A stretch of DNA of 64,000 nucleotides from positions 20,869,207 through 20,933,206 of the forward strand of contig NC_133665.1 in NCBI RefSeq assembly GCF_037893015.1. The letters run 5' to 3'. The position numbers and the translations under genes were made by a program. Below, piece after piece: positions 46,081-58,240 of this stretch (its first letter is position 1; the number at the start of each line of letters is the position of its first letter). Source of the stretch: Macrotis lagotis. Its lineage: Eukaryota; Chordata; Mammalia; Peramelemorphia; Peramelidae. The notes beneath the pieces were generated by a model that saw only the letters and a program-made list of their open reading frames with translations, was not told the DNA's origin and searched no databases.

Positions 46081-46734
46081 GTAGGCTAAGGAATTTGTAC
46101 TTTATTCTTTAGGAAATTAAGAGGGTTTTGAACAAAGGAATGGTGCCATTAGATATGTGCATAAAGATGATTAATTGGAATCTGTTGTATTGTCTTGACC
46201 ATGCTAAGCCCAAACTTATTGTGTGGTCTTGCATCAGAGTAATTCTTTTAAGGGGATGCATGCAATGGTTAATTAATTCAAAATCTATTTGAACAATTTT
46301 CCCCCATCTAATTAGGTTAGAAAAAACAAAATGCACAATCCTGGGCTAATTCATTCCACCTTAGACTTAATACTCCCTTATTCCTAGAGGGTCACCACAT
46401 TGCTGCATATTCTCATAATAAGCAATAAGTCCATAATAAACCCAGACTTTGAATATCTAGGAAAAATGCCAGACACTATGCTATCAATCACCTTGACTGG
46501 AACAGTTGAAATTATTTTGTCCTCTTTCTGTTTTGGATTAATTAAGAAAAGCATTTATTATTGGCTATTATTTTGGGGTTTTTTGCCTTCAAGGAGTTTA
46601 CATTCAAATGAGAAAACAACATTTTTGGAAGATAGTAGCCAGGGAAGGAAAGTTTGATCTGATCTGAACAGTCACCATATGCTGAGTGAAGCAATAGAAT
46701 AATTTTTGATATAAAATTTTCACACAATGATAAT

Positions 46735-46925
46735 ATGATAATTTCAGTTTTTGTTTGAAAAGTAAAGTCTTTAAATTCTGTCTCTGCCACTATTTGTGTG
46801 TATTTACCTTTGTCAAATCACTTAACTTCTCTGTGATTCAGCTTCCTCATCTTTTAGATGGATTAGATGGATTAGACTTGATGATATGAGCTTGCTTCTA
46901 GCTCTAAATCTGTGTTTCTATGATT
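46735..46925 (+). repeat. MIR copy
   Basis: CAAATCACTTAACTTCTCTG, GATTCAGCTTCCTCATCTTT and CTCTAAATCTGTGTTTCTAT. The words GATGGATTA are doubled inside. Confidence 0.75.
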
Positions 46926-47854
46926 TCCTGAACCCTCTTTCTAGTCTTTTCCTTGTTCATTTTGTTAGAAAGTGAAGAATAAAGATACCCAGAATTCACT
47001 AGTTCCTGAAACCAGAAAGCATTTTATTTGAAGTGTATTCCATCAAAATCACCAAGAAAATTTGACAAAATTAAATCCTAAAAAAAATGAAAAAGATGAC
47101 AGCTCACTGCTTCCACCCTTTCTCCTTTCTATGGCATTATACTTACAAAAATTAGGGCTGACTTACTTTAGTATTTTTGAAGATTTTCATGAATGAATTT
47201 AGGATATTTCCTTTAAGTTACTTTGCCTGGTTATCCATATTATAAATCTAATTTTTTACCACAAACAGATTCCTGTGAAGAGAATCCTTGGGAAAGTTCA
47301 AGGTATAGAAAAGATGTAACTTAGGGAAATAACAATAATACAAATATTATTGACTTCAGAATAAATCATAAAAGTAATCTAAATCTCTGTACTCAGAGAG
47401 CTCAAGATCATGATATTTGGTGTTTATTTATTATGTGATGAGATCATATAAAGCGTAGGACAATACTCAGATGACATTTATCAGTAAGGTGATCCAGTGG
47501 GGAAAGATCTGAATTAGAAGAAATAATTCAGAAATAGATCTGGAAGTCAGTAATTAAGTGCTGTTATTTATAAAATCATGAGATGTATTAACAGAACCAA
47601 GCCTTGGATAAATTAGAAAGCCACCTCTCCAATGCACTTAAGAACTATGCGATATTTATAAAAATCTTTTGGGGGGGTTGAATTTCACAAATCCTGCAGA
47701 GAAACTAAAGAATTTTATATCTTCCTCCAGATAAGCAAAATGCCTAGTTACATGCTGATGAAGTTTACTCTATCTCCTTGAAAAGTTCAGGATTTAAAAT
47801 GGTGCATACTCTCACCCCTCCCTATTAAGTGAGTCACTATAGTCAAAATTGATA

Positions 47855-48158
47855 TTTGTCCTTCTTTCTCAAAGAAGATCATGACTTCAGGGGAAGTAAT
47901 GCCATGACAACCACATGAATTGAATTTGAGCATTTGTGTGTGTGTGTGGGGGGGTGCTATGCTAAGTCACTAACCTCATTTTCTCTTCCTGAGTCATCTG
48001 AGTTCAGTGATCAGATATGAATCAGGATGCCTGGGGATAACCCAGGATGCAGGACAATCAGACTTAAGTGACTTTTTCAAGGTCACACAGCTAGTTAATG
48101 TCAAATTTTTGAGGATGGATCGAACTGCCATCCTCGTGATTCCAAGGCCAGTGCTCTA
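47855..48158 (-). repeat. Extended WSINE-like SINE, antisense
   Basis: Reverse of the 40854 type: TCTTTCTCAAAGAAGATCAT, GTAATGCCATGACAACCACA, TTTCTCTTCCTGAGTCATCT, AAGGTCACACAGCTAGTTAA and GGCCAGTGCTCTA. It includes a small TG and G run at 47935-47955. Confidence 0.85.
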
Positions 48159-48344
48159 AAAATGTTATCAGCAAAATATTTATCCTTGTATCAATAAATA
48201 CACAATTAATTGCTAGGCTCAAATAGAAAGTTTTTCTTTTATGTTAAGACCAAATACCTTATATTCTGATGTTATATTCCTCAGGAACCTCCACTGTACA
48301 TTGATGTATCAAAGTAGTACTTAAGTGGAAGACATATTAACAGA

Positions 48345-48515
48345 AGCATCATGGTATGTGGAAAAGATGGATTTGCAATGAGAAGACTTGAGTCCAAAAT
48401 CCAGTGATGCTACCTGTGTAACCCTGGACCAATCATTTAATCTCCTTTATCTCAGTTTTCTTCTATAAAATATAAAGGTTGTCTTGGATGACCTCTATAT
48501 GAATGTTTCTGTTCA
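48345..48515 (+). repeat. MIR copy
   Basis: CCAGTGATGCTACCTGTGTA, ACCCTGGACCAATCATTTAA and TCTCAGTTTTCTTCTATAAA; diverged. Confidence 0.7.
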
Positions 48516-49896
48516 ATTACTGTATGTGTATAGAAGGGGTTAAGTGGGTGTTTAGAGATTACAAAGACTGAGAATATGATGTTAGAGCTGAATGTTTGCA
48601 TAATCTTTGTTCGTAGAAATAGAAATTTTGAATTAGAAGTGACCTACTTGAGACCCAGAAGCATTAAGTGATACATCTTTATTATCTCAGTTTTAGAATC
48701 CATTCTTGATATTGGAGACAGGAGAGGTTCAAGTAGGAACAGTAACTCATGATCTGACCAAAAAGAAGTGATTGAATTACTTGCTGAGGCTAGGGAAAGG
48801 TGTTCATTGTGAATGTCAGTTTAGTAGGGGTCCACACTGGATGGGTCCACAGAGGACTAGAATGAGAGAACTGAATGAGACTAGGGAAAAGTTAACATGA
48901 TTATAAAAAAATGAAAATATAGACTTAAGAGGGTTCTGTTGTCCTGTGCTTCCAGAGAGGTAGCCTGCATAGCAGAGGCAAGGAGTGACTTCATCAAGGG
49001 CTAAAAACAGTCCAATATCTAGAATATGCTTCAAGGGATGAACCAGACTAAGAGGCAGGATGTGGGAGTGAATGGTTAGACCATAGCATACAGATATCTA
49101 GAAAATGAAGAGTTGACACCAATAAAAGTTTGAAGCACTAGGGACATAACTCTGATTGCCAGATAGGGAAAAAGAGTTTCTCAATGACAGTTTGGGGGCA
49201 GGGAAAATGAATGTAGTGTCCTCATTATTGAAGATAATTTTTCTTACAAAGAATTTCTAATCTCATCCCTAATTCAAATTTAATAAAAGAATACATGAGT
49301 CCAAATGCATCTTTCTAAAGAATGACATTATATCAAATACAACAAAAACAGGATACACATTTGAGAATTTCATTCTTTGACTATGTGACTATAACTAATT
49401 AGGGCAAAATGGAATTTTTCATTCAAAGCTCAAAAATGAAGGGAAGCCCTAAATATGGAGCAGAAGCACTTCTACTTACTGACTTCAGTAGACAGAAATG
49501 TTTCCATTAGATTCAGAGTACATTTTGGAAGGGATTTGTCTATTCTGCCTTGCCACTCTTTAATAGGCTCCCACTTTTATTGAATATGAAAAAGCTTTTG
49601 AGGCTAGTTAGGATTCATATTTTTCAATGGTTCTGGATTTTTTCTTTTGTTAATGATCACATCATTTTTTAAAATGTAGGCATAAATACTGTTCTAAATC
49701 TGTCAATGGTTACAAATATGATCAAAAATAAGGTTTTTCTTTTTTCATCTTGGATTGGAAGATATTACTGCAGTTTGGAGGGATGGTATATGGAACTAAT
49801 TTGATATATTATAGAAATATGTTAAGTATATTCTAAGGCTTAGGACTATCTCTGCCTCTGATTCTTACTACCTAAATGATCTTGGGCAGATCACTT

Positions 49897-50145
49897 GATG
49901 ATGCTTGCTCTTCATATTCAAAGATGTTCATGAAATCAGGAAGGTGATACTATGACAAGCACATGACTTAAATATGAGTAAGGGGGTGCTGTTCTAAGTC
50001 ACCAGCCTCACTTTCTTCTCCAGAGTCATCTGGGTCCAGTGGCTGGATATGAATCAGAATGACTGGAGATGACCCTGGAGATGAGGCAATCAAGGTTAGG
50101 TGACTTTCCCAAGGTCACACAGCTAGTAAGTGTCAAGTGTATGAG
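49897..50145 (-). repeat. Extended WSINE-like SINE, antisense
   Basis: ATACTATGACAAGCACATGA, GGGGGTGCTGTTCTAAGTCA, TCTCCAGAGTCATCTGGGTC, GATGAGGCAATCAAGGTTAG and AAGGTCACACAGCTAGTAAG. It cuts a forward MIR fragment ending at about 49896. Confidence 0.85.
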
Positions 50146-50149
50146 ACTT

Positions 50150-51630
50150 CTCAATTTCTTCACCTTATGTCAGCTGCACACAAATGATGATCTTGCCATC
50201 ATCCACAAATGTCCAACTTCAAAATTTTGAAATCATTCCTGTGTCTGATTGTAAACTATTGGTTTTTCACTTCTCCCTCTGCCTTCCTTACAGATGCTAC
50301 TCTTCTTCTATATTGTGACCTCTAATTTCTTGACCCTTTAATTTTTTTCCAGGTCATCTTCCCTTCACTAGCAACTCTCCCCAGTTCCCTCCATCTTTGA
50401 TCCTTTAATGAATTCATTCAATCCTATGCTGTCCTCTTCTCATGAATCCCCAACTTCTTTATGATATCACCAATTACATGCTGCCAAACCTCAGCCTTCA
50501 ATGATTCCTACCCTTTGCTTCCTTTACTCCTTCACATATGTGACTGACCAGGGATGGAGAAAATTACATAATCATTCTGACTGAATCCACTACTAATTTC
50601 TTTTAAATAACTTCAAGTTGGCCCTGACTGCTGCTTTACAATACAACTTTGCTTCATTTATTAATGCACTTTCCCACTCTCCATGGCAGCTTTTCCAAAG
50701 CTCATTAAACCCTTCTCAAATCTTCTATAGCTCCAATTCTCTCAGAAAATCTTATCTCACATTGTACACAAAAAATTGAGGCTACTAGCCAAGCGTTCTT
50801 TTCTCTCCTCTTCTACTAACACTCAGGTACCTTCTGCTACTTTCTCCTCCCCCACCTTTATCCCTTGGTGAAAAGACCTTATTCTTAACCAAGGCTAAGA
50901 CTTCTCTATTTATTCAAATGATCCCATCCCATTCCATTTCTTCTGTCATATTGCCCCTACTCTATCATCCCCATTCTTTCACTCATTTTTCAGTCTTTTT
51001 CAGTCTATAGGCTCATTTCCTCCTTGACTACAAATATGCCCATGTCACCCTTATCATAGAAAAACCATGATAAATATCCAGTATCTCTCCTGCCCTTGGC
51101 AGCTAAACTCCTCATAAAGGTACTTGCATTTTTCTCCTTTCACTCTCTCTTTAACCCCTTCAATCCAGTTTCTAACCTTATCACCAATCAAAACCAATCT
51201 CTCCAAATTTGATAATAATCTCTTAGATATTAAATCCAATAGGCTTTTCACAATCCTAATTCTCCTTGATTTTTCTGTAGCCTTTTACACTGTTGATCAC
51301 TTCTCCTCCTAGAAACTTTCTTCTAAGTTTTTGGGACAACTACTCTCTCTTGGTTCTCCTATATGACTGCTCCTTCTTTGTCTCTTTTGATGGATCTTAT
51401 TCCAGATAATTCCTTTTGACCCTAAATGTTCCTCAAGCTTCTGTTCTGGACTTTCTTCTCTTCTCCTTGTATAACATTTCACTTGGTATTTTTATCTGCT
51501 TCTAATACTTAAGCAGCATCTCTTTTCTGATGAATCTCAAACATGCCTGTCCTGCTCCAAATTCTGAGTTGCACTCCAGATTTGCATCTCCAACTACCTT
51601 TCAGATATCTCAAATTGAATGTCTGTTTGT
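50150..51630 (+). mobile_element. L2-clade LINE ORF2 remnant, sense
   Basis: The phrase ILILLDFSVAFYTVDH at about 51255-51300 is the decayed L2/CR1 reverse-transcriptase motif LLDLSAAFDTVDH. It is followed by the expected GACAACTACTCTCTCTTGG, CTCCTATATGACTGCTCC and CTGGACTTTCTTCTCTTCTC (G-V-P-Q-G-S-V-L-G-P region). Frames are broken throughout and the element is dead. Upstream text to about 50150 has the C/T-rich style of L2 ORF2 5' regions. Confidence 0.75.
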
Positions 51631-51639
51631 TATTCGGTC

Positions 51640-51835
51640 ATCTTTTACAGTCTTGTCTTACTCTTTGTGCCTCTATTTGGGGTTTTCTTGGCAGAAATAC
51701 CTTGAGTGCTTTGCCATTTCCTTCTACAAGTCATTTTACAGATGCATAAAATGAGTTTAACAGGGTTAAGTGATTTGTTCAGATCATATAGCTTCTGTCT
51801 GTGATAAAATTTGAACTCAGAAAGATGGATCTTCA
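51640..51835 (-). repeat. Long marsupial SINE, antisense
   Basis: TTGGGGTTTTCTTGGCAGAA, GAGTGCTTTGCCATTTCCTT, TTTACAGATGCATAAAATGA and GGGTTAAGTGATTTGTTCAG. Confidence 0.85.
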
Positions 51836-52984
51836 ATTAATTGATTGTTGAAGACAAATCTTTATGAATGGCAGACTGTTGACTCCCCACCCTCAGTACT
51901 AATCCCCTTCAGAACTTCATATTAAATATCACTTAAATATATAACATTTCTGCTCTGACTAGTCAGAGAAGAGGGATGACTATGGTTTGCTCTCCACACT
52001 GAATCAGAGTTATGGGGACCTCAGTAAAATGTAGATGAGGTATCAACTTGAAACTTGAAGGGATCATCAATGAACCAAGAGCCATGTGATGAAGCAATAT
52101 ACCCTATAGCACTATAGAATATTATTAAAATACTTTAAACATTTTTAAAAGCATTCTATTAAAGCAAAATTAATTATAATACCTATCAAAATTTGGGGGA
52201 GGTTAGGGGTGTGAGTCCAGAATGGAGAATATCATGAGGCATTTTGAAATGATTAAGAACTGTCATTAAGACTTTTTCATTAATACATTAATGTTTGTCT
52301 AATGCAACAAGTAAAACTATTTCTTAGCTGTGAAGAGATTTCATAAAAGACAAGCTCTGCTCTTGGACCCCTAAAAATAGATGATAAAAATAAGGTTAAT
52401 ACTAACCAGCAGTTAAATGAAAATAGATAGCTTATATCCTACATAAAGCCTATGTATTACAAATGCTCATTGCTATTTACAGAATGAGTAACTGGATCAA
52501 AGGACATATTAATAATGGGCCCATTTCCTTTCTGCAGTAAGGAGTAAGGAAATCCTTCTCATGCCAACACTAGTCCTGAATTTATGTTTATAGAGAAGGC
52601 ATGGAAGTTATAGAATATAACTTTGGTCTCTCTGCCAGGGAAGTCAGATTTGAATATAGCAGGAACCTACAATAAAGAACCCTTCTCAGCAATCACCTTT
52701 TCTTAGTACTCATAAAATGAATACAAAATACCCTCAGAAAATCTAGATAGTCTGAAGAATGTCTTGCTATTCTTGTTGCCCATATGTGTCCACTAGTATT
52801 TTGGACCTGACATGAACTTCTAGAATTTGAAGGTGGGGGAACCTTTGCCACTGATTGCCTTAGTACTTCTCCTTATAAAAGAGATACTTGGTTATCACTT
52901 GTTAATGCTACACCTAGAACACATAGCTATTTTTCCTTGTGCTTAAAATTCATCGGATGGATGTCAATCACCTAATAAGAGACT

Positions 52985-53130
52985 TTCTTATGATCTGTAT
53001 CTGACTTTAAGCTATTGGCTTTTCACCTCTCCCTCTCCCTTTCTTACAGAACCTATTCTTCCTCTACACCATGACCCCCAGTATCTAGACCCTTCAATTT
53101 TCTCTGAATAAACATGCTTTTAGCTAATTT
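52985..53130 (+). mobile_element. L2-type fragment similar to 50240-50345
   Basis: AAGCTATTGGCTTTTCACCTC and CCCTTTCTTACAGAACCTATT parallel AAACTATTGGTTTTTCACTTC and CTTCCTTACAGATGCTACTC at 50253-50310, so this is a second copy of the same repeat segment. Confidence 0.65.
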
Positions 53131-53264
53131 CAGACAAATCTAATATTGAATGATTCTTTTCTTCATATGTTTAATGGTTTAATGTTTCAATGTTTTAATA
53201 ATATGGGACTCCTCCCCAAAGCTCACTATCAGCTTATTCATTCCTTGTTTCTTCTCTTTGTGAA

Positions 53265-53830
53265 TGTTGTCTTTTAATCCTGAAATAGTCTCTTCTCACT
53301 TCTCTCTGACTGAAGTCCTTCTGTTCCTTCAAGACCCTACTTCCTCTGTAAAGACTTCTTCGATTTCTTTCTTTCTCCCTTCCCTTTACTGACCCCTCCA
53401 TCTAGCTATAAGTAAACACTCTGCCATACTGCTCTAAACATTTTCTATACACTTAGAACAAATAATAGTTATTTGTATATTTGTTTTTTATTTGTGTCCG
53501 AGCTGTAATTTCATTGGTTTAGTGAATTGCCAGAAGAAGAAAAAACTACTTCTAACAATTCATATAAGTAATTCATCTGCAACTTAACTGTTTATAGAGA
53601 ATTAACCCAAGTCCCAAGAGAATAATAACTTACCCATGGACAATTTATTTAATATGTGTCAGAGGCGGGAATCAAACCAAGGTCTTCCTGATGTCACTAA
53701 TTCATTTGTGTTATCCCTATTTACTATAGTATAAGCTCCTACAAGGTAATACTCTTGCCTACTTTCATTCTTGCATCTTTGGAACCCAGCATAGTAGTAG
53801 GAGAAGGCATTTAATATTTATTGAATTTTA
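53265..53830 (+). mobile_element. L2-type LINE 3' end
   Basis: GTTCCTTCAAGACCCTACTT, CTCTGTAAAGACTTCTTCGA, then TATAAGCTCCTACAAGGTAA, TTTGGAACCCAGCATAGTAG and TTTAATATTTATTGAATTTTA. A MIR-like piece at about 53530-53700 seems inserted within. Confidence 0.72.
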
Positions 53831-53959
53831 ATTGAAGTTTTGGGGGCTTTCATACTCATTTATCTTTTATTTATAAGTGAACTATCTTATTTTCCATAAT
53901 AGATTGTAAACTCTATGAAGGCTGATTATTCTGAGTGCCAAGTACAGAAAACTTGCACA

Positions 53960-54035
53960 AAAAAAGGCACTCTAAACTAGATAATTTTGATTACATTAAA
54001 TTAAAAAGCTTTTGTATGGATGAAAAAGGCACTCA
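53960..54035 (+). mobile_element. L1 fragment
   Basis: AGATAATTTTGATTACATTA and AATTAAAAAGCTTTTGTATGG are the well-known ORF2 3' words of marsupial and other mammalian L1. Very short. Confidence 0.75.
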
Positions 54036-54519
54036 ATTAATGTTTGTTGAAATGAATATGATCATTCAATACTATCAAGAATTGCTATTCACCAGTTAAG
54101 TGATCCTAATTTATCTCTTGTATTAAAGTTCAACTCTTCCATACTTTTATCATGGTCATTTTCTTGAATTCTCAAAAACTATGTGAGCTCAAGTCAGACT
54201 CTAATGAGTTCTTCCAAAAAGGAACAAATGGTACTTAAAGATGTAGTTGCTGACAGATTTGGTGTGTGTCATCTGAAAATTAGGCCTAGATAAGTCTAGT
54301 GGGCACCACTACAAGTTTAATAGTCCATGATGATTAAAATAATTCATATCTACTGAAAAAAAATTAAATGGGTCTGGTAGAGAATATACAATACCCTATT
54401 GATCTCACAATTCGAACTCTTAATCCACTGTTTTGTCCACTAAAAACTGCTCTGTTCTGTAAAAAACAAAACCCAAAATGAACAAATAGCATTTCTTTAT
54501 AAATTATCAGCTAAATCAA

Positions 54520-54733
54520 ATAATAAATAGACTGCTAGATTAGAGTTAGAAAAACCTGAGCTCACATGTAGTCACAGACATTTATAAACTGGGCATCCCT
54601 GGAAAAGTCATTTAATATCTTTCTCAGTTTCTCTATGATTAAAATACTAATCAAGGTTGTTGGAGGATAAAATGAGACAAATATTTGCAAAACATGTTGT
54701 ACAACTTAAAGTACTTTGTAAATATTATTATTA
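54520..54733 (+). repeat. MIR copy
   Basis: AAACCTGAGCTCACATGTAG, GGAAAAGTCATTTAATATCT, GGTTGTTGGAGGATAAAATG and TACTTTGTAAATATTATTA. Confidence 0.75.
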
Positions 54734-54744
54734 TATATTCTGCA

Positions 54745-55470
54745 AAATTTCTTTAATAAGATCTCATACCCAAAATAAATAAGGAAATTTATTCAAATAT
54801 ATATTAGTAAGAGCCATTTGCCAATTGTTAAATGCTCAATTAATATGAACAGACAAATTTCAGAGAGAAATCCAAGCTATCCAGTCATATGGGAAAATGC
54901 TCTAAATAATAATTAGAGAAATGCAAATCACATCAACTTTGAGGTTCTATCTCGTATTTATCAAGTTGTCAAAGATAAAAACTGAAGAAAATGATAAATG
55001 TTGAAGGAATTATAGGAAAACAGGCATTTCCAGAGCACTGTTGGTGGATCTGTGAATCCATCCAATCATTGTAGAAAATCACATGAAACCATGCCCTCAA
55101 AGTCACTAAACTACTTTGACCCATAAACATCATTACTAGATGTGGGTTCTGAAGAGATCAAATAAATATGGAAAGGACTCATAAATAATTAGATGTAGCT
55201 AATTACACATTAGGATATATAAATGGAATGGAAGATGATTGTCTTATGAGAAATGATGAAATAGACAGTTTCAGAATCTCAAAAGACCGCATACAGAACA
55301 GAATGAAAAGAATTAGAACAATTGTAAAATGAAAACAACATTATGGGGAAAAAAACAACTTTGAAAGAATTTTGAACTCTGATTGATGATAAGCTGGGTC
55401 CATAAGATAGAAAGTGAAACAAGCCATTCCCCTCTGCCACTGAGTTTATGAATTTTAAATGTCATGAAAA
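54745..55470 (+). mobile_element. L1 3' end (ORF2 tail), sense
   Basis: Recognised from L1 ORF2 end words: TAATTAGAGAAATGCAAATC, AAGATAAAAACTGAAGAAAA, GCACTGTTGGTGGATCTGTG, AATCCATCCAATCATTGTAG, CTACTTTGACCCATAAACAT, TTATGAGAAATGATGAAATA and CAGAACAGAATGAAAAGAAT. Frames are broken; it is an old 5'-truncated copy opposite in direction to MUSK. Confidence 0.85.
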
Positions 55471-56344
55471 ACTGTTTTGTTGAGATGAGAAGTTTTTCAA
55501 TTTTAATTTTGTTTCATTTAATTTTGTTCAATTTTGTTAAAGAAGGGTAGGGGAAAAGAAAGTATGTAAGATATGTATAAGTATATGTAAGATAAATGTA
55601 TTTTTAAAAAGCAAAATGTTACTCTTTAAAGATTAAATATTTTTCAATTCAAACTTTACACAAATTTACAACTCCCTCTAAAATTTGTACAAGTTAATGA
55701 AGTTGGACTGAGTATAAAAGGGAAAAGAAATAGACTCCCACTTCTATGTTACAATAATTCCTTTCACTGTAGTATTTTTTTTAAATCTTGTCTCTTCATT
55801 CTCCTGTGCTTATTACCGGGGTCCACTTTTAGAACATATGGCATTCAGCTACTATATTCATCTCTGGAGAATAGCCAACTTCTAATGTGAAAACAAGATA
55901 AGAGCATTTCTGTTATCTTCTGAGCTATGTGAGCACTTTTGATATCTTGAAAGGATATGTCATCCAGTGTGCACAGATGGATCTCACAAGTGAATGTAGT
56001 CTGTTCGATCAGTTGTGAAATTTCAATCATTTATTGAAAACAAAAATCATCAGCAATATAGGAAAGAGATATTTGCTCCTGGAGGTTAAGTGAATGTTTT
56101 TTTTTCTTTTCACATAGATCCCTCCTGGTACTTTTCCTACTTTCCTAACTGCTCTTTCTTGATCTCCTTCACAGACTAGTCATTCTTTCTGTTTCAATAG
56201 TATAAATATCTTATGATTTTTGTGGCACTGCTATATCCTGATAACCTCCTAACTTAAATGACAATATATATGAAGCACTTAACAATGCCTGGTACTATAT
56301 AAATGTTTGTTCCATTCCCTTTCTCCTTCCATATCTTCATTATA

Positions 56345-56520
56345 TTGATGTCATCTCCAGATGACCTAATTTATACCTTGCCATTTGGACCTAGATGACT
56401 CCAGAGGAGTCTGCACAGCCCTCCCTCACTTAAATCCAATTTTCTTGCTAATCATGGCATCACCTTCTTAACATCATGGTCTTCTTTGATAACAAAAGAC
56501 AAAATAACAACAATGTAGAT
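56345..56520 (+). repeat. Extended WSINE 3' region alone
   Basis: GATGTCATCTCCAGATGACC, GGACCTAGATGACTCCAGAG, CAGCCCTCCCTCACTTAAAT, AATCATGGCATCACCTTCTT and TGATAACAAAAGACAAAATAAC; the 5' head is missing. Confidence 0.87.
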
Positions 56521-56684
56521 GTACATTCTCCTAATCATGCAGGTTTGAATCCATAAAGTGACCTTCAACTCTTTCTTTTTCTTTACTCCCCAATATACAA
56601 TCATTTGCTAGGTTTTCTCAATTCGACTTCCACGATGACTCTTACACTCATAGCATCTCCACACTCACAATACCACTGTTGTGG

Positions 56685-57115
56685 ACCACAGTAGGACCTC
56701 AGAGGTCATCTAGAACAAGTCAGTCATTTTTAACAATAAGAACTAGGGCCCAGGATTGGGAGGGAGGGGTAATTGACTTGGTAAAGGCAACAGAAATAAG
56801 CATTAGAGAAAAGATTTGATCCTTGATCCTATGACTTCAGACTCAGTGTAGTTTCCACCATGCCATGTTGCCACCCTAATTTACAGCCTTATCACTTTTC
56901 TCAACTATGCTATTGTATTTGTGGTTGTTGTTCAAATATATCCAATTCTAAGTGACCCTATTTGGCAAAAGATTCTTAGCAAAGATGCTAGTGAAGTTTA
57001 TCATTTCCTTCTCCAGCTCATGTTTTACAGATAAGGAAACTGAAGCAAATAGGGTAAAATGACATGCCCAGAGTCAAATTTGAACTCCAACCCTTGCACT
57101 TTCCACTGCACTAAT
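56685..57115 (-). repeat. CORE-SINE/MIR-like copy followed by long SINE, both antisense
   Basis: 56685-56880 has AGGACCTCAGAGGTCATCTA, GACTTCAGACTCAGTGTAGT and CCACCATGCCATGTTGCC. 56925-57115 has GGTTGTTGTTCAAATATATC, TCATTTCCTTCTCCAGCTCA, TTTACAGATAAGGAAACTGA and ATGACATGCCCAGAGTC. Confidence 0.82.
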
Positions 57116-57159
57116 AACCCTGTAATTTCCCTGGACTACTGTTAAGCATTTTCTAACTT

Positions 57160-57740
57160 TTGCCCCTGATAACAGTATTTCCTTACTTCACAAGTGTAAA
57201 AATAATTTTAAAGCACAAGTCTGACCATGTCTCTTCCTTGCTAAAAAACATAAAATTAAAACTCTTCATCTAGGTATTTAAGGATTTTCCCACTAAGGTT
57301 TGTTTGTTTGTTATTTCACATAACTCCTTGCCCCCTTATTTATACATTCCAGTGCAAGTTTACTATAAGCTTTTTTCTCAGACTAGGAATGCTTCCTCCA
57401 TGCTGTCAGTCCCACATACCTAGAATATCCCTATCCCTTTCTATCTGTTGACATTTTTCATTTCCTTCAAGACCCAGAGAAATGCCACTCTTTAAATCTA
57501 TCCCAGTTGAAAACTAACTCTCCTTGTTCAAATGCTCCTAAAGCAAACTGCCTACTTTCCTTCTTTGCCTCTTTCATATTCTCTCATATATTATTCTTAT
57601 TTATGTATACGATGTATCCCTTTCCTGGTACTTTGTGAGGGCCAGGGTTGTGCCTTTTTTAAACTTTGTATCACAAGATCCTCACACCATTACTTGTCCA
57701 TTGTTGGTAAATTAATAAATATTAATTGAAATGAAATGAT
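57160..57740 (+). mobile_element. L2-type LINE 3' end, longest copy
   Basis: AAAGCACAAGTCTGACCATG, CTAGAATATCCCTATCCCTT, TCCTTCAAGACCCAGAGAAA, TCTCTCATATATTATTC, GAGGGCCAGGGTTGTGCC and TTAATAAATATTAATTGAAATG. It covers most of the 3' region seen piecemeal at 27285, 28800 and 53265. Confidence 0.82.
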
Positions 57741-57874
57741 GGGAATACTTCCACATTTATATAATTGACCTTTTTCTAGAGTGATTATGTTTTGTATTCA
57801 CATTTAACTTTGGATTTAGGATTTGTAAAATACCTTTTTTCAGGCCTCAATGATGGGTAGAACCTATATTATTC

Positions 57875-58240
57875 TTCCATTTTATGGATGATCAAACTGA
57901 TTTTCAGAGAGATTAAGTGACTTGGCCACAGAGATATAACCAACAAAGCCAGAAGTCTTCTGTCTTCAAGTTTAGTGTTTTTCCCATTATGCTTTGTTTC
58001 AGTATTACAAAAGATAAGTATAGAGATTATAATTATAATTTCAAATGTATAAATAACTACCAAATAAGTAAATTCCCTCTGCTAGAATAGCATAACACTT
58101 TCAAAAGAGACTTTTTTAGAGAATTGCTTAAAAGAGTTAGAGGTTAATTGTCTTTTCCAGGATCACATAGCCAATAAATGTTAGATTCTTGATAACAAAT
58201 CTTTCTGCTTCCAAATCTCAATTCATTTCTCCACACTACC
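57875..58240 (-). repeat. Two MIR fragments, antisense
   Basis: 57875-57995 has TTTTATGGATGATCAAACTG, GATTAAGTGACTTGGCCACA and CCAGAAGTCTTCTGTCTTCA. 58130-58240 has GAGGTTAATTGTCTTTTCCA and GGATCACATAGCCAATAAAT. Confidence 0.72.
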
